The notes beneath the pieces are model-generated. The model saw only the letters and a program-made list of their open reading frames with translations, had not been told where the DNA came from and searched no databases. DNA of 64,000 nt. Origin: Sequoia sempervirens (taxonomy: Eukaryota > Streptophyta > Pinopsida > Cupressales > Cupressaceae). Where the stretch lies: assembly GCA_007258455.2 (NCBI GenBank), contig VDFB02047230.1, positions 152,631,797-152,695,796 on the forward strand, written 5' to 3'. Positions 46,399-57,811 of this stretch are shown here, in pieces; position 1 is the first letter of the stretch; every line of letters begins with the position of its first letter. Position numbers and translations under genes: made by a program.

Positions 46399-47683
46399 GT
46401 GCGAACCCCGATCCTAATACCTGCAAAACAATAAGATCAAACACATTAGATTATCAAATGCAAGCAAGAACAAGGACTCCCCATGAAATAAATTCACAAA
46501 GTTCAAATTTGAAAAAAAAGTAATGAAGAAAACAATGAAATAACAATAAAATAGATTGAATCCTATTTAAACTAGAAAACTCATGATCCCATGTGGGAAT
46601 TCGTGCCAATTTGATGTGAAAATTGGCCTTTTCCCAATTCCTATGATGCAAGATTGATGTATGATGATAATTGATCCACTTTGTTGATGCTTGATGAGTG
46701 CTCCAATGGAAAAACCTGCATAACCTAGCTAAGATTCAATGATAAAGGATGTGGATTCTAATGATTTGAGCATGGTAACTTTACTCAAATTGTGGATGAT
46801 AGAATGAGGAGTTTAGCCTCTTATTTATAGAATGGGAATATGGATGAATTTCCAAAATTGAGAAATGTGGGACTAACATTCAACCAATGGCAAGATGCCA
46901 CTTGTCAACTTGTGAGTGGATGGAGGATGTGCAAGTTTTGAGGATTGTGCCAATAAATGCATATTTTTGAATTTTGAATTTGTTGAAATGACATGCAAGA
47001 GGGAAGGAAAAATGAATTGAATGCCACTTGGCTCAAGGAAAAGGACATGTAAGATGGAGTTAATTCCTTGTTGGATGTACATGTCAACTTAGATTTTGAA
47101 TTCAAACTTAGAGAATATTCCTTAAAAGATGCCTTGTTGAGGAAAATAAGGATTTAATAAATCAATTAAATCTATTTTCATGTGCAAGTGGTAAAAGCTG
47201 GAGGATGGGACATGATATGGGATTAAATTAATCAAAGTTAATTAATTTAATGAAGGAGATTAAATGATGTGACCTATTTGACTTAAAATTTTGGATTTAT
47301 TTAAATCAAATAATGAGAAGAATGTGATAAGGGATTTAATTAAATAAATATTTTGGTTTCTTTAATTAAAAGAGATGATGTTAGATTAACATAAATAAGG
47401 TTTTAATTTATTTAATTTAATAGATAGACTTAAGAGATTTAATCAAATAAAATTAATTATTTAATTAAATAGGATAATTAGATCAAGATGGTTAATTTAA
47501 TTATTGAGAAGAGGTGACTTAATTAGATAACTAGTTTATTTAATTAAGAGAAGAATATTGATGAATTTAATCAGATAAGGGGATTTGATTAAATGGTTAG
47601 ACCGAAGGATGATTCAGGATGAAACGATGTTAGTAGTCAGGATTAGATGCACAATGTCAATCGGTACATTTTACATGTCTACA
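46399..47683 (-). repeat. 3' LTR of element 3 (probable)
   Basis: On the minus strand it begins TGTAGACATG at 47,683, right after a polypurine tract, has CTATAAATAAG as TATA box (46,830-46,820), and would end GGTTCGCACA at 46,399. U3 contains a dense cluster of TTTAATTAAAT-like AT palindromes (47,215-47,600). The partner LTR is outside the window, so the ends are inferred. Confidence 0.55.
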
Positions 47684-47700
47684 TTTTTCCCCTCTTTGAA
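47684..47700 (-). other. polypurine tract of element 3
   Basis: The minus strand reads CAAAGAGGGGAAAAA immediately before TGTAGACATG. Confidence 0.65.
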
Positions 47701-48204
47701 GCAATGCACTTGTTGCGTTGGTTCAAAGAATGAATGATCTCGATCAAAGTCAAAAAATTTCTCTTTCAAAATTCTTGTGCCACTGCTACTCGGCGAGAGA
47801 AGATATGCAATTATATTGCCCCCTCGAGAGATTGGGCGAAAATTTCAATTTTTGGGTGATCTCGCAAAAAAAGAGGACAGGGTGCCCGATAGGTCCAAAA
47901 AGGCTCCAAGAGGCCAAAAACATGTCTAAACACAATAAAACGATGTAAAACAGGCCTCAACTAGACAAAAATAGGTTTGAGAGTCCAAAACCCTAGCAGG
48001 ATAGCCAATTAGGGTGAAAAAACCCTAATTTTCAATCTTAAAACGGCTCCGAGGGGTCACTTTCAATTCATTTTCATACACAACCATCTAGCAACCCTAA
48101 GATTTGAGCTCTGACCTCATGATGATATGGCACAACGACAACTTTCGATGCATATTTTTGACCGAGTCCAGATGTACCAGTAGCCACCTAGCATTGGGGC
48201 ACCG

Positions 48205-48640
48205 GTAAGTGATCCTTACTTGAGCTTTATTTTTTATTTTTAACATTCATTTAATACTTTCAAATTTAGTCCTTCTATAGTGGCACTATATAGCACTGCT
48301 CAAAAATCAAACTGTGTCGTACGGTGTCAAATTGCATCACAATGGTGGAGTTTGGAGTTTGATAATAAACTCCAAACTCTGACATTAAGCTCATGGCTGA
48401 TGGGGTCATTTCTAAAGTGCAATGCAGCAGTTCTTTATTGACAAGAATCTTTGCAAACAGTGCTACTGGGAAAGAAAGTGCACCACAGTGATGCACTTTC
48501 GGCATTTTTTTCCCTAGTTTTGGAGTTTGATTAAAAATCAAACTGCGACGCTTTCACGGATTGTGATGCTGGAGTGGTTTCTTGGACACCCGACAAATTT
48601 TTTTTCAAAATTTTTAACATGATGACCCTTCCTAATGTAG
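48205..48640 (+). other. candidate intron of the antisense PMD gene
   Basis: 436 bp from GTAAGT to ...CTAATGTAG, AT-rich relative to the flanking exons and closed in all plus frames. Joining its ends leaves the PMD frame intact. It contains a perfect 13-bp-stem hairpin at 48,348-48,379. An intron in this orientation would not be removed from the retrotransposon RNA and so could persist through retrotransposition. Not proven without transcripts. Confidence 0.5.
48348..48379. repeat. perfect 13-bp inverted repeat with 6-bp loop
   Basis: GAGTTTGGAGTTT, loop GATAAT, AAACTCCAAACTC. A second shorter palindrome, GTTTGATT-AAA-AATCAAAC, lies at about 48,526-48,544. AAAATCAAACTG occurs at both about 48,303 and 48,534, suggesting this part of the intron is a small repeat of its own. 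Confidence 0.75.
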
Positions 48641-50400
48641 GATGCGGCAAGGGAGCTCTACTCCTAAGAGCACAGGTCACATGATCTCTTTGGTTACTTG
48701 TGAGACTTGAGTGATAGAGATCAGGATCAGCTACGAGACATGGGGCTGTGGTACATTGCCTACACAGCACCCATTCACACCCACCTTGGGATGATGTCAG
48801 CGCTTTCCAAGAGATGGCACAACGAGACCTCTTCTTTCCACCTTCCCACGGGTGAGACCACCATCACCTTGGAGGATGTTTGGCGTATCTTGAGATTGTT
48901 GATTCATGGTTGGCGCATCATTTTTGATATAGATGAGAGGAGGAATTCTTGTCACACAGTCCTCAACACAGAGGGCATTGCCAATTGCAAGGGGCAGATC
49001 GAGCTTGAGTGTCATAGGGCTCTAGCCCCTCCCTTTCACTTCGTTGTTGCGACAATTATTTCAAGTCTCGTTGCCCCAGATCGACAAGGTCGGTACTTCA
49101 ATCACGGTTGGGGACTCTACTAGGAGCGCATGGTGATGCATGACAGACCTACTCATTTTGCTTGGGGGTCAGTTCTTCTTGCATCCTTGTATAGAGATCT
49201 TCAAAAGTGCGTCTACCTGGATGGTAGAGCACTCAGAGCAGGTGTCTCCCTTCTCCATGTATGGGCGTGGGAGCACATTACTGTCCTTCGGCCGTGATTT
49301 GTTGCAATTTCAATGGGGCTTGATGATCCCCTCGTATGACACTATAGAGGTGGTGTGTCCTTCACACACACAAGCGAGCACAAGATTCCCTATTGGAGAA
49401 GGGTCCTAGATGAGATGCAGGTGTTCATATGGCATCCTTACCTTGGTCAGCTCGGATGGGCCGATGATGTACATCATATTTTCTATGCCCGCTAGGACCA
49501 TTTCATGCAGGGGCGAGAGCACATGATGATAGAGAGATATCTGCTCGGGCGCGTGCAATGCTAGTTTGGTGAGCCTCAGGATCAGACAGACGATGATTAT
49601 GTGGCTGTATTTTCCTGCACCATGTCATAAGTTTCATGGGGGTGATACATTCCTTCCTCCAAGGCTGTGGATAGTTTCAGATAGTTGGTGGCTTGGCCAT
49701 GGGCTTATGATCAGGGGCTTGCAGATTCAAGTGTGACACAGGCATATAGGGATTGGTTTCAGCCTCCCCTATGTTTGATAGTTCTAGGTGCAGTCCCCGA
49801 TCAACAGAGGGTGAGAGGTAGAGGGGGAGGACGAGGACGAAGGGATGGTGCACGATAGGACCAGTCGGCTGGGCCTCCAGTTTAGCTAGCTCAGCCACTA
49901 TAGCTAGGTTAGGGTGACGTACAGATGCAGGATCAACAACAGGTGTCGGCTGGGCAGAAGGGGCAAGTAGGTGCACCACCACAGGCTAGGGGCAAGGACC
50001 AGCCTCCACAAGCATAGCTAGTAGGGAATCCAGCAAGGTAGGTGGATCCCCAAGATGCATTGATTGCACAGCTGTAGGCCCAGGTCTAGACCATGATAGC
50101 CGAAAGGGATTAGGCCATACTACAGAGATAGGCTGCGGAGTTATAGGCAGACACAGAGTTGGGCTGGAGATAGCAGTTGGAGAGCATGGTAGCCTCCTCT
50201 TCTTAGATCACAGTGTCACTTCGGTCCTACAAGGAGGTCGTCTGAGAGGCCGAGTATTATTGTATGCATTATCACGATGTCGTACCCAGAGTAGGATGGA
50301 TCTTAGAATACTTTCAGCAGACTAGTTTCAGACCAGCAGAGGGTCATGGTGACAGAGGCGAGGGCAGCATATAGGTGGGGTAGACCTTGATCGAGATGAT

Positions 50401-53400
50401 ACTTTTTGTGCCTTATGGGCCCCTTTTTTATAGCCCAATGGGCCTTTTTGTACTAATTGACACACATATAGTGATCCGATTATTTTGTACTATAACAGTT
50501 GCTAGATGATGATATATATATGAGATGTCAATTTTGATGTGATGTGATGTGATGTGTATCATTTATTTATGCATGTATGGATGATTCTATTTCTATATGT
50601 TGTGCAATGATGTTTATATGATGTATTTATGGATGCATTTATTTTCGGTGATATATGCATTATGTAATGATTATGACTAATAGATCTAGATTATGTTGTT
50701 GACTTATGATATGCAGATGTATTTATGTGATACATAATGATGTTGGAATCTATATGATGATTTGAAATGATATGCAATATGAAAAATGATATGGAAATTA
50801 TCTATGGTGTATATGTGAAATGATATGTGAATCATTCTTACAAAATGAAATGATTATGGATGGATGCACGCTTTGTCTATAATGGATTTTGTATGTTCCT
50901 ATTTATGCTTATAATGATGTGGAATTATTTATGCAATCAAATGTAAAAAAAATATTGTGATGCTATTTATGAGATGATATGGATGATTAATGGATGATAT
51001 AATGCAATGTAAATGTAATGGTCGTGTTTTATATGAGATGATGCAAATGAGATGGTTTTCTAAGATGCTTAGAATAACAAATCTATATTATCCTAAACAT
51101 GATGATGTAATGTATGTGATGCATTTACTGTGATGCGATGTAATTTATGAATGATATGTTAATGCAAAGTGGTATGATGGTGCTTTATGCAAAATGAACG
51201 TAATGTATGAGATGACTTTATAATGTTATGTGAGTATGTATGCAATGGATTGTCTATAATGCTTATGTACCTATTATGTATGATTATGCAGTAGGTGGTA
51301 ATGTGAAATGGTTAAGAAATGTTTATGCAAATGATTGTTATGCAATGATTGATGTGATGAATGCAATGTGGTGCAAAAAATGGATGCAATGTAATGAGAA
51401 AGGGATATGCTAAATTTATGGAAAATTCTTATAATACCATGTTTATATGATGATGGAAATGTAATGCATATGTTTCATATATAATATGTTTATGCAATAT
51501 GCTAACATTTTGTGGATGCAGGATCGATGACGATGATGATGGTGATGATGATCAACTGTCATAGTACCTTGTTAGCAAGATAAGAGAGAAGGGATGAAAG
51601 AGAAGTCATTTCAACAAGACACAAGATGATGGTTATGCAAAATTATGATGATTACTTGCTGAGGAGTTGGGATTTTCAAAGGGACAATTTCCTTATGTTT
51701 GATGACACACATGGTACGATGCATCAAGGTATAGAAAACCAGGATGGCGTGGTACCTAGTGTGATGGACTTTGACTTGAAAAATAGATAGGAGTATCCTT
51801 ATTCACACATGACATATAGAAACCTTGCTAGGATGCACTTTAGAAGTTTCAAACACCTTGGACCAAAACACGGAAAGGTATAACCTATCAATGCAATAGT
51901 CAACAAGCTGCCCAAAACCTCCTCCATACATACCTAACAAAGCAAGTATTTGCCAAGGTTATATTACAAGAACATCCAACAAGCACAACAGACAAAAGAT
52001 AATGATCATTGGCCCATTCCTATTTCTCTAAATCCTCTATTTAGATATCATCAAGAAGACCTTGGAATGAGTGCAATAAGATAAATCAAAAGGATAAAGA
52101 CAAAGTAAACAAACAAGCTGATGTTCTTCAATACCACTAACCAAAAGAGGATGTGTTTTTAAGGATAAAAACCAAAACTATTACCAAAAGATAATTCCCA
52201 TTGTAGGAAGGATGCATCCTAGGACATGTTAGTGGATGATGGCACACCATTTCATTTATCCTAAGAGTTCTTCCAGATGATTGATATGGGACCAATTGGA
52301 TGATAGGTTATCGACACAAAGAGTTGACCAACTTGTTTACGCACTGATTTAGAACTAAGACTTGATGATTTGAGTTTTCACTTTTCACCTGCTAGACTTG
52401 TTTATGATTATCTTACAAAAGATTGAGGATGACGATAATTTATTATGGGTGATGTTATTGTGAGTGAAAGAGAGATGAGACATATGTATTTTTTCAAATA
52501 TTTGGATGTTTTTGGAGTTTTTTGAGATGATTTGAGGCTGATTTTAGTATTTTTCAAGGTTTTCAAATGTTTTAATTTTCAATTTTCCAATGTTTTGAGG
52601 TTTTCTGATATTTTGACCAAGAGACTAACCTAAAGACCTATCCTAAGGGCCTCAGGGGCTGATCAATAGATTAGCCTTGCCTATGTTATATACGCAGAGA
52701 CCGCGTAGTTTGATTGATGACTTGACCGATTTATAGATGATAATATACATGATGAAATGCCAGTTTATTATGACAGACTCCTAAAGGACTGACCTAAGTG
52801 TCTCGGGGCATGATCAAAGATCAACCTTGCCTACGTTCAATGCTCAGAGACTTGTAGTTTGACAAGACAACTTTGTTTTGAATTTTTGACTTGTTTTGGG
52901 ATTTTGATATGTTTTGATGTTTTTGGATTTTCTGATGTTTTGATGTTTTTGGATTTTCTAATTTTTTGATGTTTTTAGATTTTTTGATTTTTGATGTTTT
53001 TGGATTTTCTAATGTTTAGGATTTTAAGAATATACATGAATCCAATCTGATGAGAACATGCCCCCAACGTGGTGCAATAGACTACTTCGATAAAGGCAAG
53101 ACAAATTGACCTTGAGGATGAGCCAAGTAGTACTAGGAGAGATCATGATATGAAAATAGGACTAAGATATGATGCAGATGTTGGTGGATGAGTGATGGAT
53201 GGAGATCTAAATGCGATGGATGATGGAAGCGTAATGGATGGATGATGCAGAACAAGCTATAAAGATCCTGGTGGATGGAAAGTGTTTATTTACACAAGGT
53301 GCCTGTTTTCTAGGTTTTCGCCAAGGTACTTGTCCAAAGTGCCAGCGAAGTGGTTTTCACTAGAGGACAATTTTTTTCTCTTTACTATTTTCAATCCTTT

Positions 53401-53539
53401 TTCTAATTTTTTTGGATTTTTTCTTTTTTGATTTTTTTGTTGTCACCAAGACGCCTATTTGCTAGGTTTTCACTGAAGTAACCATTTTTTCAAGACATTT
53501 TCTAATTTTTTGGATTTTTGGTTCTATACCTTGAAATAT
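50401..53539. other. AT-rich spacer of element 3
   Basis: Non-coding on both strands. 50,500-51,500 is dominated by ATGATGTGATG-type words with a (TGATG) run at 50,533-50,557. 52,620-52,860 holds two diverged copies of a block with CTAAGGGCCTC / CTAAGTGTCTCGGGGC, ATCAATAGATTAGCC and TTGCCTA. 53,290-53,480 has two copies of a CTAGGTTTTC-containing block. Long non-coding spacers between integrase and 3' LTR are normal for the Tat lineage. Confidence 0.6.
52490..53030. repeat. GATGTTTTTGGATTTTCTAAT short tandem repeats
   Basis: Units of 24-28 bp with the core GATGTTTTTGGATTTTCT repeat at about 52,916-53,010. Looser T-rich relatives (TTTTGGATG, TTTTCAAGG) spread from 52,490. Confidence 0.6.
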
Positions 53540-54622
53540 TTAGGCATAAAACTTTTTAAGATGAGAGCTATTCATGGACTCTTGCAAAGGTTCCCCTGCG
53601 GGTGTTGATAATTGATATGCCCCTGACTTATAACTTGTTGTGATAATGAATGGTCCCAACCAATTGGGTTCAAATTTTTCTTTGTTGCTTGGGTTTGGGA
53701 CATTCTTCTGATTCTCCTTTAATACCAGTTCTCTGACTTGGAAAGTCCTACTTCTAATTTTCTTGTTATAGCTCCTTGTGAGTCTATTCCGATAGACTTG
53801 TAAATGATTCAAAGCATCTATACGTCGCTCATCTAGTAGCTCCAGCTCATTCAATCTTGATACTCAATACTCTTGATCTATGATGAGGTTTTGTAGTGAT
53901 ATCCTGAGTTATGGGTGTTTGATCTTAATGGGGAGTACTACTTTTGATTTGTAGACCAGGGATAAAGGGGTGGTACTGGTGGGTGTGCGGATACTGGTTC
54001 GATAGGCCCAGAGGGAAGGATTATGCTGTAGATGCTAGTCACGACCTACGTCATTGATTATTTTCTTGAGGATTTTCAAAATGATCTTGTTTGTAGCCTC
54101 TGCTTGGCCATTGCCTTGGGGATAGTATGGGGTAGAGAAGCAATGCTAGATTTTGAATTTTTCGCTTAAGTCACGGACCTCCTGATTCTTGAATGGTGTC
54201 CCATTATCTAAGATAATGGCTTGTGGAACACCATAGCAGCAAATGAGATAGTTTAGGATGAACTTTGATATCTGCTTCCTAGTTATATACATCATGGGTA
54301 TGGCTTCCACCCACTTAGTAAAGTATTCCATTGTAGTTATGATGAATTTGTGGCCATTAGATGAGGTGGGCATGATTTTTCCAATGAGATTGAGTCCCCA
54401 CTATGAAAAGGGCTATGGTGTGATGATGGGATAAAGGTCTTGATCTGGAGCATGGATGAGGTCCCCATGCTGTTGACATTGTAGACACCTTCTGGCATAG
54501 TCATGTGCCTCTCTTTCCATTGTGGGCCAATAATACCCCATCCTCAGCAATTTCTTGGCTATGGTCATTCCACTCGAGTGTGAACCATAGATACCATTAT
54601 GTACTTCAGTTAGAGCAGTCAA
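53540..54622 (-). pseudogene. integrase of element 3 (inactivated)
   Basis: The minus strand from 54,622 shows the zinc-binding HHCC module (EVHNGIYGSHSSGMTIAKKL, YYWPTMEREAHDYARRCLQC, QQHGD). The catalytic core follows with WGLNLIGKI, where the first Asp of the DDE triad is expected but Asn is read. The core also has IILDNGTPFKN with the second Asp, and [12 protein letters not shown] with the Glu. The C-terminal part (53,854-53,540) has RTFQVRELVLKENQ, WLGPFII and SYKSGAYQL, ending SSHLKKFYA. Stops (mostly TAG) replace conserved Trp or Gln near 54,410 and 54,035. There is no chromodomain. In an active element it would insert the cDNA into the genome. Confidence 0.9.
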
Positions 54623-54865
54623 TGCCTCCTCAATGTTTAAGAAACTTAGTAGGGTTCCTTCTATGCTTCTATGATATAAGGTATCTCCTAGGATGACAAA
54701 TCGAGATTCCTTTTTGACAAAGGTTCATTTTAGGTTTGAGGGTGAGTCGGCAGGTATGAATCCTATTTGAAGATATGTATAAATGTCATGGTACTAAGGA
54801 TCACCAGAACCAACAATTTCGCACACGAATTCTAATTTTGGTACCTCGAATGCAGGTATGAGAAG

Positions 54866-55280
54866 CTACTCTATTAGGAATTCATATTTTGGAACATTGT
54901 TGGGGATGTCCAATAGGGACCCAATTATTGCCATGGTGTCTACTGCTCTATTGTTGGCTCTAGGTATCTGCTCAAATGTAATTTTGATGAAAGATTCTTT
55001 AAGAGTCTCCATGAATTCTTTGTATGGAGTGAGCTTATCATCCTTGGTCTGGTATTCATCATTCACTTGATTTATTGGGAGTCCCCATATACTTTGAGAG
55101 CTATAATGTTCCACTGCACTATTATTCTAAGACCTATAGTTTAAGCCTCGTATTCTACAATGTTATTGGTGTAGGGAAATGTCAGTTTGTAGGACCTTGG
55201 TATGTAGTCCCCCTGTGGGGTGATGAAGAAAATGTCAGCTCCTGATCCATGCTGCATGTGTGAGCCATCAAAGTACAATT
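54866..55280 (-). pseudogene. second (archaeal-type) RNase H of element 3
   Basis: Minus translation from 55,275: KLYFDGSHMQHGSGADIFFI, then TPQGDYIPRSYKLTFPYTNN, IVEYEA and VYGDSQ. After a frameshift near 55,055 comes INQVNDEYQTKDDKLTPYKE and EQIPRANNRAVDTMA. Asp in FDGS, Glu in VEYEA and Asp in YGDSQ match the RNase H catalytic set; the fourth position reads Asn in ANNRA where Asp-Asn is usual. A duplicated RNase H between the first RNase H and integrase is the hallmark of Tat-lineage elements. A TAA follows VEYEA. Confidence 0.85.
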
Positions 55281-55281
55281 T

Positions 55282-55715
55282 CTAGTGGTCAACTACGTTG
55301 ACATTGAAAATAGATTCATTTGGAAACTTTGAGATTAGAGGATTCTCTAAATAGATTAGTGCTTCTGCACACTGGTCTACAATGACTTGGTCTTTGATTG
55401 CTTTTCGCTCCACATATTCGATGTTGTATTTTGATAGTATCATCACCCATTTGGCCATTCTTCCAGTGAGCATTGCCTTTGACAGTAAGTACTTGAGAGG
55501 GTCTATTTTGGCGATGAGTTTTATTTTATGTGCCAACATGTAATGTTTGAATTTTTGTGAAGCAAACACTACTGCTAGGCATGCTTTCTTGATGAATGAA
55601 TAGTTTAGCTCATGCCCAACCATTATCCTACTGATGTACTAAATAGCCCTTTCTGTTCCATTTTTGTCATGCTGAGCTAGGAGAGCCCCAAGAGCTATTG
55701 TTGTTGTTGACACAG
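55282..55715 (-). pseudogene. reverse-transcriptase-linked RNase H of element 3
   Basis: Read in a frame shifted against the rest of pol: IALGALLAQHDKNGTERAI, a stop, YISRIMVGHELNYSFIKKAC, LAVVFASQKFKHYMLAHKIK, LIAKIDPLKYLLSKAMLTGR, MAKWVMILSKYNIEYVERKA. This is the RT_RNaseH domain that degrades the RNA of RNA:DNA hybrids. Single-base shifts near 55,715 and 55,055 enter and leave this frame. Confidence 0.85.
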
Positions 55716-56674
55716 AGAATTAATGGTTTTCTTGGGATTGGTGGCATTAGGACTAGTGGTGTTAGTAGATATTCTTTGATTTTATTGAATGCCTCTTCAC
55801 ACTTGTTATCCCATTTGTATTCTACTCCCTTGTGGAGTAGGTGAGAGTATGGGTTATGTTTTTCTGCTAACTATGCTATGAATCTTCGAATGGATTGGAG
55901 TATGCCTTGGAGACCTCTCAATTGCTTTAATTTTTTTGGTGCTTCCATTTCAAGGATTGCTTTTACCTTTGCTGGATCTACCTCGATACCTCTCATTAAC
56001 ACTATATATCCTAGCATCTTTCCTGATTGTATGTCGAAGACACACTTCTTTGGGTTTAATCTGACCTTGTACTCCTCCAGCCTATCAAAGATGGCACTTA
56101 AGGTTGTTATGTGATCTTTTCTCTTTCTTGATTTGGCTAGGATGTTATCAACATAATCTTCGACCATCTTATGGATCATGTCATGGAATATTAATGTCAT
56201 AGCCCTTTGGTATGTTGCTCCTGCATTCTTTAAGCCGAATGGCATCATATTCTAGCAGTAATTCCCCCATGGACAAGTGAAAGCCATCTTATGTTGGTCC
56301 TCTTTAGCTATCATAATCTGATTATACCTAAAAAATCTATCCATTAGTGATAGCATTTCCTGTCTAGCTGTCATATCGACGATCATATCAATGTTTGGAA
56401 GTGGGAAGTCATCTTTTGGACATGCCTTATTCAAGTCTCTTAAGTCCATGTAGATTCTAATGTTTCGATCAGGTTTTGAAATAGGCACCAGGTTGGACAC
56501 CCATTCTGGATAATCTATCGGTCGGATGAATCCCACATCTAATAGCTTTTTTAGCTCCATTTTGACTAATAAGGCAATTTGAGGGTGCATTTTTTGAAGC
56601 TTTTGCTTAACGGGCTTTGCTTCTAGATATACTACTAAGTGATGAACCATGATTTCTAGGTCAAGTCCTGGCAT
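55716..56674 (-). pseudogene. reverse transcriptase of element 3 (inactivated)
   Basis: Minus strand from 56,674: KMELKKLLDVGFIRPIDYPE, WVSNLVPISKPDRNIRIYMD, LRDLNKACPKDDFPLPNIDM, then MAFTCPWGNYC, a TAG where Trp is conserved, MMPFGLKNAGATYQRAMTLI and KMVEDYVDNILAKSRKRKDH. The active-site box YVDD is read YVDN (GAC to AAC), which removes a metal-binding Asp. The palm ends with LGYIVLMRGIEVDPAKVKAI. NKACPKDDFPLP and MPFGLKNAGATYQRAM are typical of Tat-lineage RT. Confidence 0.9.
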
Positions 56675-57334
56675 ATCAGCATAGCTCCATGCAAAGTTTA
56701 TCTATGTTTCTCTTAGGAAGGCTGCTAGGAGCTCTTGTTCTTCTGATAGTAATAATTCTGCATAGAATGTGATGTGCGAGGTTTCCTTTGTTCCTAGATT
56801 GACCGGATTGCATTTTTCTACCAAGACTGTTGTTTTTCCTTGATGAAAAGCTCTAAAAGGAAGATTGAATCCACCATCCTCGAGTGCCTCAGAGAGGCTT
56901 TCACCATTTGATGCATCTTTTCTTTTTACTTTTTTCTGGTTAGAGAGTGCCATAGTGTCTTTTTCACTCAAAGACTTAGATATTATTCTTAATTTTTCAC
57001 TTTTGTGACTAAGGAAATCAATCATTTCCCCATAATAGGCATGTGTATCTAGCTCCATTATGAACCCCGCTTAGTGATCCCCACATGGAATGTTATCTCA
57101 TAGTCCCATGAATTTTGAGAGTGCCTCGTTGTTTTTGAATGAATCTAGAATTGGTGGTCCTCGTTGGTCGTAGTCGATGAGTTGGGGATATACTAGGTGA
57201 ATTTCATGATTTTGGTGGTCTGATTCAAAAGATAGGGTGCTAATCATGCAAAGAGTGGTATCTTCAAATAGCCTAGGTAGATTGGATGTGGGATCCTTGT
57301 CATCACTACTACTATAGACGTCGGTTATATCCAA
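56675..57334 (-). pseudogene. linker between G-patch and RT of element 3
   Basis: Two acidic/charged stretches in the pol frame (57,334-57,098 and 57,058-56,702). They contain TTLCMISTLSFESDHQNHEI, PPILDSFKNNEALSKFMGL, VEKCNPVNLGTKETSHITF and SEEQELLAAFLRET; the last leads into RT after FAWSYADMPGLD. NLGT...I.....L...E...L...L.....FAWS..DMPG is the usual run-in to RT in plant Ty3/gypsy polyproteins. Confidence 0.7.
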
Positions 57335-57487
57335 TGTGAAGTTATCTATGATGCAACTTGTAGATACTAGTAAGCTTTGTTCTATTGCAGTTGGTTGAGG
57401 AGGAATTTTAACCCTTCTAACTGGAGGACTTCAGCCACGTATGGTTATACTTGGAGGGGTACATCCAAGACCAATATTTTTTATTGC

Positions 57488-57811
57488 TCACATCTCCTGA
57501 ATGATAGGTATTATAAGCCCATTGTCGTTTCTCCCAAGTCTTTGATTTTTGTCATAGCCCATTGTGAGCATCATTTGCAGACCCTTGCTTCTATCATCCA
57601 TTGGTAAATCAACTACTGGTCTTTCATCTTGAGATAACATATGAGATGGATCTACCTCAATAACTTCTTGGCCAAGATCTCCCCAACTTGTAAAGTTGGT
57701 ATAGTCTTCAGGAGATGTTTGAGATGTGGAGGCTTCATTTATTTGTAGACTTCCTCGTGATCTAGGAGATTGTGGTAACTCTCCTACCACAAAAGCATTT
57801 TTAGGAATCAT
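57488..57811 (-). pseudogene. G-patch domain of element 3
   Basis: In the pol frame, GLQMMLTMGYDKNQRLGRND followed by NGLIIPI matches the G-patch (G...M..MGY....GLG....G...PI), an RNA-binding module. It follows the protease as in element 2 and in some animal retroviruses. The upstream part (RSRGSLQINEASTSQTSPED) is a linker. Confidence 0.75.

Larger units (their letters stand above)
48127..50400 (+). pseudogene. antisense plant mobile domain (PMD) gene inside element 3
   Basis: Runs opposite to gag-pol. Candidate exon 1 is 48,127-48,204 (26 codons), a donor G|GTAAGT follows, and an acceptor TAATGTAG ends at 48,640; both exons are phase 0. From 48,641 the frame reads EHRSHDLFGY, GLWYIAYTAPIHTHLGMMSA, LSKRWHNETSSFHLPTGETT, TITLEDVWRILRLLIHGW and later HFAWGSVLLASLYRDLQKC: the PMD fold of MAIN/MAIL-type and transposon-borne proteins (HTFHLP.GE.TITL.DV..LLGLPI.G). 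A Gly/Arg stretch (RVRGRGGGRGRRDG) and a Gln-rich tail follow. About 26 in-frame stops, some 20 of them TAG, break it, but I see no frameshift to about 50,380. Extra antisense ORFs are known in Tat-lineage elements. Confidence 0.8.

Noticed and set aside
48641..50380. Recoding of TAG as glutamine to explain the many TAG stops in the PMD frame
   Set aside because: Land-plant nuclei use the standard code, the ATL gene uses TAG as its own stop, and TGA and TAA stops are also present. C-to-T decay is simpler.
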